DNA of 64,000 bases from Nocardia cyriacigeorgica (lineage in GTDB: Bacteria; Actinomycetota; Actinomycetes; Mycobacteriales; Mycobacteriaceae). A program made the translations under genes and the position numbers. Shown here in pieces: positions 59,314-64,000 of this stretch; position 1 is the first letter of the stretch; each line of letters opens with the position of its first letter. The DNA is taken from positions 1-64,000 of the forward strand of contig NZ_JAAGUY010000018.1 of NCBI RefSeq assembly GCF_010868145.1. The letters run 5' to 3'. The notes below the pieces were generated by a model, which was given only the letters and a program-made list of their open reading frames with translations, was not told the origin of the DNA and did not search any database.

Positions 59314-60144
59314 TCAGCGGCCGCGGTAACGCACCCGCGAATTGGCGTACAGGCAGATCGACGCGGCGGTTGCCAAGTTGAGGCTTTCGGCGCGACCGCG
59401 GATGGGGATGCGCACGCGGTGATCGGCGCGGGCGGCGACGGCGGGATCGAGGCCGTGGGCTTCGTTGCCGAACAGCCAGGCAACCGGGCCGGTGAACAGT
59501 TCATCGGCGTCATCGAGGTCGACCTCACCGTTCGCGGCGGTCGCGAGGATGGTGATGCCGGCGGCGGCGATGTCGTCCAGAGTCGCGCCGACTTCGCGGC
59601 TGCGGGCGAACGGCACATGGAACAGGCTGCCTGCGGCGGCACGAACGGTTTTGCCGTTATGCGGATCAACGGAGTCACCGGCCAGGATCACTCCGTCACC
59701 GCCGACGGAATCGACGACACGGATGAGGGTGCCCGCGTTTCCCGGGTCAGCCATTTCTATCGGTACGGCCAGAATCCGCGGCGAAGCATGCAGGATCGCT
59801 GCCGGTTCGACGTCGAGCGTCTCACAGACCGCGACGAGCCCAGGCGGCGTCACGGTCTCCCCCAACGCCTGCGCCGCGCGATCGCTCACGAGGGTGGTGC
59901 GCACCCCCTTGGCGGCCGCGCCGGCGACGAGTTCGTGCTCACGGGTCGCCCCGGCAGCCGAGTAGAACAGCTCACGCACCCGCCCGGCATCCAGCGCCGC
60001 GGTCACCGAGTTGGCGCCTTCGGCCAGGAACTGCCCGGCCTTGCGCCGATGTGCCGCGCGATGGAGCTTGACAGCGGAAACGACCCGCGGATTGCGCTCA
60101 CTGAGCGCGTCCACGGGTCGTTCCGAAAGGTTTCCGCGAGTCAC
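59314..60144 (-). CDS. tsnR: SpoU/TrmH-family rRNA (2-O-ribose) methyltransferase, TsnR-like
   Basis: SPOUT methyltransferase of 276 residues. The N-terminal substrate-binding domain spans about 20-110 (HRAAHRRKAGQFLAEGANSV). The knotted SAM domain shows motif 1 IEMADPGNAGTLIRVVDS, motif 2 WLFGNEAHGLDP and motif 3 IPIRGRAESLNLATAASI. The GTG at 60144 gives MTRGNLSERPVDALSERNPR; longer frames run into rplT. It directly follows rplT (10 bp), as in mycobacteria. Confidence 0.93.
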   Translation of the reverse strand: MTRGNLSERPVDALSERNPRVVSAVKLHRAAHRRKAGQFLAEGANSVTAALDAGRVRELFYSAAGATREHELVAGAAAKGVRTTLVSDRAAQALGETVTPPGLVAVCETLDVEPAAILHASPRILAVPIEMADPGNAGTLIRVVDSVGGDGVILAGDSVDPHNGKTVRAAAGSLFHVPFARSREVGATLDDIAAAGITILATAANGEVDLDDADELFTGPVAWLFGNEAHGLDPAVAARADHRVRIPIRGRAESLNLATAASICLYANSRVRYRGR

Positions 60145-60154
60145 GGCACCCGGC

Positions 60155-60535
60155 TCAGGCGGCCGGGGCGTTGACGTCCTGCGGCAGCGCGGCCTTGGCG
60201 ATCGCGACGAGACCGGCGAAGGCCTCGGCGTCGGAGACGGCCAGCTCGGCGAGGTTCTTGCGGTCGACCTCGACACCGGCAGCCTTCAGGCCCTGGATGA
60301 AGCGGTTGTAGGTGATGTCGTTGAGGCGCGCCGCAGCGTTGATGCGGGCGATCCACAGCTTGCGGAAGTCACCCTTGCGCGCCCGGCGGTCCCGGTAGGC
60401 GTAGGTGAGCGAGTGCAGCTGCTGTTCCTTGGCCTTGCGGTACAGCCGCGAGCGCTGGCCGCGGTAGCCCTTGGAGGCCTCGAGGATGGAACGGCGCTTC
60501 TTCTGAGCGTTGACGGCCCTTTTGACGCGTGCCAC
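60155..60535 (-). CDS. rplT: 50S ribosomal protein L20
   Basis: Ribosomal protein of 126 residues starting MARVKRAVNAQKKRRSILEA, with the basic, helical N-terminal extension that binds 23S rRNA. It is needed for early 50S assembly and in several bacteria represses the infC operon by binding its own leader. It is cotranscribed with infC and rpmI upstream and tsnR downstream. Confidence 0.98.
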   Translation of the reverse strand: MARVKRAVNAQKKRRSILEASKGYRGQRSRLYRKAKEQQLHSLTYAYRDRRARKGDFRKLWIARINAAARLNDITYNRFIQGLKAAGVEVDRKNLAELAVSDAEAFAGLVAIAKAALPQDVNAPAA

Positions 60536-60635
60536 TGGTCAGTCCTGTTCGATCGGGGGGCGCGTACGGCGCCCGGGTGTGGTCAGGTTGTCGGCGTCCG
60601 TATGCGGAGCGCGAGCGTGCCTACTGCGGCGGGTA

Positions 60636-60830
60636 TCAGATACCGAGCAGCTTCTTCACGCGACGGACATCGGCGGGCGCGACGACCTCGGTGCCGTCCA
60701 GACGACGAGTGCGGCGGGTGGGCTTGTGCTCGAGCAAGTGACGACGGTTCGCCTGCTGACGCAGCAGCTTGCCCTTGCCGGACACCTTGAATCGCTTCGA
60801 GGCGCCGCTATGGCTCTTCATCTTCGGCAT
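60636..60830 (-). CDS. rpmI: 50S ribosomal protein L35
   Basis: Ribosomal protein of 64 residues beginning MPKMKSHSGASKRFKVSGKG and ending VRRVKKLLGI; length and composition are standard. It lies between infC and rplT in the usual order. Confidence 0.98.
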   Translation of the reverse strand: MPKMKSHSGASKRFKVSGKGKLLRQQANRRHLLEHKPTRRTRRLDGTEVVAPADVRRVKKLLGI

Positions 60831-60891
60831 GGATTCCTCAATCTGTCTCGTGCCCGCGGTCGCGCGTGGACCGCCGACGTTCTGATCGGTA

Positions 60892-61506
<615 letters not shown>

Positions 61507-61569
61507 GGGGCCTCCTAGGTCAAGCGGTGTCGTCGGACGACCGCATGCAATAACTGCAACCCCTTGTTC

Positions 61570-61611
61570 AACACAAAGGCCCCGTCGCGGTATTTCACCG
61601 CTCCAGGGCCC
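61570..61611 (-). promoter_or_regulatory. Attenuator-like hairpin in the infC leader
   Basis: On the minus strand an outer GGCCC/GGGCC stem and an inner GCGGT-GAAAT-ACCGC hairpin (61587-61601) are followed directly by TTTGTGTT (61570-61577), a terminator-like arrangement about 65 nt before the infC start. Two further hairpins lie upstream in the leader: a 9-bp one at 61649-61677 and one pairing CGCAGG with CCTGCG near 61627-61648. The rest of 61507-61929 must hold the promoters of infC and the DinB-like gene; none is clear-cut. Confidence 0.55.
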
Positions 61612-61929
61612 GAGGTCGACCGATCACCGCAGGTGATGACGCCTGCGATCTCGCATCCAGCTGAACTCGATGCGAGAACCCGGCCCCGAGGGGCGGGCGA
61701 CCGGACCGTTGTCCCGTACGAATACTCGTCGGCAACGGTGGGAGTCGGGCTCCACTTATCTGCCCCGGACATTGTCGTGCAGGTCCCGTTCCCGGAACAC
61801 ACACCACCCAGGGCGGTCGTCGCAGAACAGCGTAGCAGCTGCGCCGCCGGGAACCGAATCGGGACGACGACCCCGCCCACCGGGGCGAAATCGGTTGCTC
61901 CTGCGAATGCCGCATGCCAGGGTCCACCG

Positions 61930-62451
61930 GTGCCCGATTCTCATCGCGACCTCCTGAGCTGGCAATTCGAGCTGACCTGGGCTCTTGCCGACTATCACCT
62001 CGACGCCCTGACCGAGGACGACTTCCTCACCGAACCCGGCCCACTGTGCTGGACGGTGCGACAGGGCACCGACGGCATCTGGCGACCCGACTGGGCCGAT
62101 ACCGAGCCCGATCCGATACCTGTTCCCACCATCGCCTGGCTGACCTGGCATATCGACTGGTGGTGGAGTACCGCGATCGATCAGCTGACCGGCCGCGCGC
62201 TGCGTTCGCGCGAGAGCGTGCACTGGCCGGGCACCGGCGCTGCGGCCGTGGACCGGATCCGGCAGCTGCATACCGAATGGACGTCCGGGTTGGATGCACT
62301 CGCCGACGCCGACCTGGCCGCACCGGTCGCGTACCCGTGGCCCGCGGATGCCGGGCTGACGGTTGCCCATCTGGTGGCGTGGGTGAACGCGGAGCTCATG
62401 AAGAACGTCGCGGAGATCGGGCAGCTACGGCTGGTGCGGGCGGCGGGGTGA
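61930..62451 (+). CDS. DinB-superfamily protein
   Basis: Protein of 173 residues with the four-helix DinB/YfiT-like fold. Seen are LLSWQFELTWALADYHLDAL, WLTWHIDWWWSTAIDQLTG with the first metal His, and LTVAHLVAWVNAELMKNV with a last His in the family position. These proteins may be thiol- or metal-dependent transferases. The GTG at 61930 begins the family-like sequence; the reading frame is open further upstream through the infC promoter region, so the start is uncertain. It is divergent from infC. Confidence 0.82.
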   Translation: MPDSHRDLLSWQFELTWALADYHLDALTEDDFLTEPGPLCWTVRQGTDGIWRPDWADTEPDPIPVPTIAWLTWHIDWWWSTAIDQLTGRALRSRESVHWPGTGAAAVDRIRQLHTEWTSGLDALADADLAAPVAYPWPADAGLTVAHLVAWVNAELMKNVAEIGQLRLVRAAG

Positions 62452-62485
62452 GCGCACCACAGGCGCGGGTTCTAGCCTGATAGTC

Positions 62486-62827
62486 ATGACTGAACAGCCC
62501 GACAGCTCTGTGCGCGAACTGGCCGATATCCCCGCTGTGGAGGTGATCAGCCGGGCCGCGGTGATGTTGATGAGCTCGGCGGCGGAGAAGCTGGGGCTGG
62601 CCGATGAGGACCCCGAGACCAGCAGCAGGCGCGACCTGGACGAGGCGCGGCGGGTCATCACCGCCCTGGCCGGCCTGGTGACGGCCTCGGTGGAGTACCT
62701 GGGGCCGCATGCCGGACCGATCCGCGAGGGGCTGCAGTCGCTGCAGAAAGCGTTCCGGGAATCGTCGGCGCATCCGGACGAGCCGGGCAAGGGGCCGGGC
62801 GAGAAGTACACCGGTCCGGTGTACTGA
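62486..62827 (+). CDS. DUF1844 domain protein
   Basis: Protein of 113 residues matching DUF1844: VRELADIPAVEVISRAAVML, MSSAAEKLGLADED and DLDEARRVITALAGLVTAS. The function is unknown; homologues are common near infC in actinobacteria. It is mostly helical, with a flexible Gly/Pro tail. The ATG at 62486 lies 34 bp after the DinB-like gene, probably in one transcript ending at the strong hairpin downstream. Confidence 0.88.
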   Translation: MTEQPDSSVRELADIPAVEVISRAAVMLMSSAAEKLGLADEDPETSSRRDLDEARRVITALAGLVTASVEYLGPHAGPIREGLQSLQKAFRESSAHPDEPGKGPGEKYTGPVY

Positions 62828-62870
62828 GCCGAGGCGTCGACGACCGGTGGAAAACACCGGCACACACCAC

Positions 62871-62907
62871 GAAGGCCGGGTCCCGCGATCAGCGGGGCCC
62901 GGCCTTC
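62871..62907. terminator. Strong shared terminator
   Basis: GAAGGCCGGGTCCCGC (62871-62886) and GCGGGGCCCGGCCTTC (62892-62907) form a 16-bp stem with one G-U type mismatch and a 5-base loop. It is 44 bp past the DUF1844 stop on the plus strand and 9 bp past the second 31-residue peptide gene on the minus strand, so it can end both transcripts. Confidence 0.85.
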
Positions 62908-62916
62908 GCGCATCGC

Positions 62917-63012
62917 TCACATTCCCGGTGTCACCGAGATCGCCGAGCCGGTACTCAGCATGTTGGCGATGGCGGTGAAGATGTCGCCGAGACCGGCGCT
63001 TCCAGAGTTCAT
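62917..63012 (-). CDS. Tandem 31-residue peptide, downstream copy
   Basis: A 31-codon gene with a GAAAGGAACC ribosome site. The peptide starts MNSGSAGLGDIFTAIANML and ends STGSAISVTPGM. It is hydrophobic and amphipathic, with no Cys, no charged cluster and no signal peptide. It resembles the upstream 31-residue peptide in length and in its C-terminal pattern GS(A/S)-x-x-x-TPG. It lies just before a strong terminator. The function is unknown; it could be a membrane-active or pore-forming peptide by analogy with the short PorA/PorH peptides of corynebacteria, but this is only an analogy. Confidence 0.7.
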   Translation of the reverse strand: MNSGSAGLGDIFTAIANMLSTGSAISVTPGM

Positions 63013-63041
63013 GTCGGTGGTTCCTTTCGGTGGATCCGCGC

Positions 63042-63137
63042 TCAGGCAGGCGTACCCGGGGTGTAGTTGAGGGACGAGCCACTGCTCAGAAAACCGAGGA
63101 TCTGAGTGATCAGGGCACCGATGTCGACGCCTTCCAT
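63042..63137 (-). CDS. Tandem 31-residue peptide, upstream copy
   Basis: A 31-codon gene with an AAAGGAA ribosome site, 29 bp upstream of its paralogue. The peptide starts MEGVDIGALITQILGFLSS and ends GSSLNYTPGTPA. Like its neighbour it is amphipathic and lacks a signal peptide; both contain a DI or ALI start of the helix, a Gly/Leu-rich centre and the ending GSxxxxTPG. Two acidic residues near the N-terminus are the only charges. The equal length, order and ribosome sites of the pair argue for real genes in one short transcript. Confidence 0.7.
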   Translation of the reverse strand: MEGVDIGALITQILGFLSSGSSLNYTPGTPA

Positions 63138-63455
63138 GGCGGGGATTCCTTTCGCTCTCACCGGTGTATGTGCCGGCGCCGCGCACTCGACGCGCCACCG
63201 GGCGGACCGGTTGTCTATCGCCGCGCGTCGAGCCTCTCGGGCGCGGTTCCGCCGATCCTACACACGCGTGTTTCACTTTTAGGGCGGATTGTGCGGCAAA
63301 TTCGTTCGAGCACTCCCAGATAGCGCGGCCGCGACCGGGCAGACACTTCCAGTAGGGCCGTCCCGTAACGTAATTACCTTGTTGCACAACACATTTAACC
63401 TTGCCTGCTGGCACGGGGAATACCGCGTCGAGCGATGACATGCCATGCTTTCTCG
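63138..63455. other. 318-bp intergenic region upstream of the peptide pair
   Basis: No gene is supported. It must hold the promoter of the peptide genes (minus strand) and of the hydrolase (plus strand). Part of it (about 63265-63415) is AT-richer than the surroundings. A possible extended -10 for the peptides, TGTGTAGGAT, lies at 63255-63264 on the minus strand without a good -35. TTGTGCAACAA (63380-63390 region) is a small near-palindrome. Confidence 0.45.
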
Positions 63456-64000
63456 ATGGCACGGATACTTCTGGTTCCAGGATTCTGGTTGGGCGCATGG
63501 GCGTGGGACGAGGTTGCGGACGAGCTGCGCCGCCACGGCGAGGATGTGCTGGCGATGACCTTGCCCGGCCTCGACCCGCAGGACGACGACCGGCTCGACG
63601 CAACGCTGGAACGGCAGGCACAGGCCATCGTCGACGCCGTCGCGCCCGGCGAGCGCGCGGTCCTGGTGTCCCATTCCGGTGGCGGCGCCGCTGCCTACCT
63701 GGCCACCGACCTGGCACCCGAGCGGTTCGCCCGCGCGATCTACGTCGACAGCGCGCCATTGCCGAACGGATTCGTGCTCAACTCCGAGCTCGATCTGACC
63801 GCCCGCGAGTACCCACTGCCGGAGTGGCGGGATCTGGAGGGTGCGGGCAACAGTCTGGCCGGGCTCGACGAAGCCGCTCTGAGTACCTTCCGTGCACGTG
63901 CGGTGTCGGAACCGACCGCGGTGGCCGCCGCGCCGCTACAGCTCAGCGACGAGCCCGCGGGACGACGAATCCCTACCACGGTGATCTGCAATACCTTCAC
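63456..64000 (+). CDS. Alpha/beta hydrolase (cut by the right edge)
   Basis: The frame starts MARILLVPGFWLGAWAWDEV and is open to the window end, giving the first 181 residues. The oxyanion region is LVPGFWLGAW, and the nucleophile Ser is in LVSHSGGGAAAYLA. This matches small esterase/lactonase-like alpha/beta hydrolases. The acid and His residues lie beyond the edge. The ATG has no clear ribosome site. It is divergent from the peptide pair. Confidence 0.82.
   Translation, partial: MARILLVPGFWLGAWAWDEVADELRRHGEDVLAMTLPGLDPQDDDRLDATLERQAQAIVDAVAPGERAVLVSHSGGGAAAYLATDLAPERFARAIYVDSAPLPNGFVLNSELDLTAREYPLPEWRDLEGAGNSLAGLDEAALSTFRARAVSEPTAVAAAPLQLSDEPAGRRIPTTVICNTF

Overview
The window looks like a chromosomal stretch of a high-GC mycolic-acid actinomycete, most likely Nocardia or a close relative. 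Evidence for this: the codon use and GC-rich third positions, a tyrS gene directly upstream of an rRNA operon leader, an argCJBDFR operon with uniform ATGA overlaps, an infC-rpmI-rplT-tsnR operon, pheST, and a hydrolase/acyl-CoA-synthetase fusion of the mycobacterial Rv1683 type. From memory, the housekeeping backbone (tyrS, mpg, hydrolase-ligase fusion, arg genes, pheTS, tsnR-rplT-rpmI-infC) follows the M. tuberculosis order between about Rv1689 and Rv1641, with many accessory blocks inserted. No tRNA, CRISPR array or insertion sequence was found. The rRNA genes themselves lie just outside the left edge.

Layout. 1-430: two promoters and the leader of an rRNA operon running leftwards. 0.4-3.1 kb: tyrS, a DoxX-type membrane protein and mpg. 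3.3-7.2 kb: an ECF41-type sigma factor behind an NDH-2-like flavoprotein, divergent from a multicopper oxidase, with a perfect Crp/GlxR-type site between them. 7.3-9.5 kb: an ABC-2 exporter operon with its own TetR regulator and a nested palindromic operator. 9.5-15 kb: a surface or lipid-linked sugar cluster (Trm112-like, GtrA, YfhO-like, GT2, WecE/RffA-like aminotransferase). 15-20.7 kb: the hydrolase/acyl-CoA synthetase fusion, idi, a PucR-type regulator and an SMR pump. 20.7-32.5 kb: arginine biosynthesis. The argCJBDFR operon and argG each carry a near-identical 32-bp ARG box, and argR and argG are separated by about 3.5 kb of unrelated, partly decayed genes. 32.6-40.4 kb: a DUF2268 metallopeptidase behind a MerR-type promoter, a cation/proton antiporter, a truncated DHFR-like fragment with YciI, and two divergent enzyme/WYL-regulator pairs each with its own dyad. 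40.5-49.4 kb: ppc, a sugar acetyltransferase, a very unusual Ser/Thr kinase-RDD-beta-propeller fusion, a GlxA-like AraC regulator and an aminoglycoside-kinase-like protein. 49.4-53.2 kb: a decayed zone (duplicated gene fragment, headless regulator), two uncharacterised genes, a hydrolase and a MarR regulator. 53.3-61.9 kb: pheT-pheS, a DHA2 exporter with divergent TetR, then tsnR-rplT-rpmI-infC, with infC starting at AUC behind a structured, attenuator-like leader. 62-64 kb: a DinB-like protein, a DUF1844 protein, a strong shared terminator, two tandem 31-residue peptide genes and the start of an alpha/beta hydrolase.

The least explained items are the tandem 31-residue peptides (62917-63137), the kinase-RDD-propeller fusion (44272-47271) and the two-gene unknown module at 50247-51822 with its decayed partial copy. 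Small-gene calls and regulatory sites rest on reading the sequence only.
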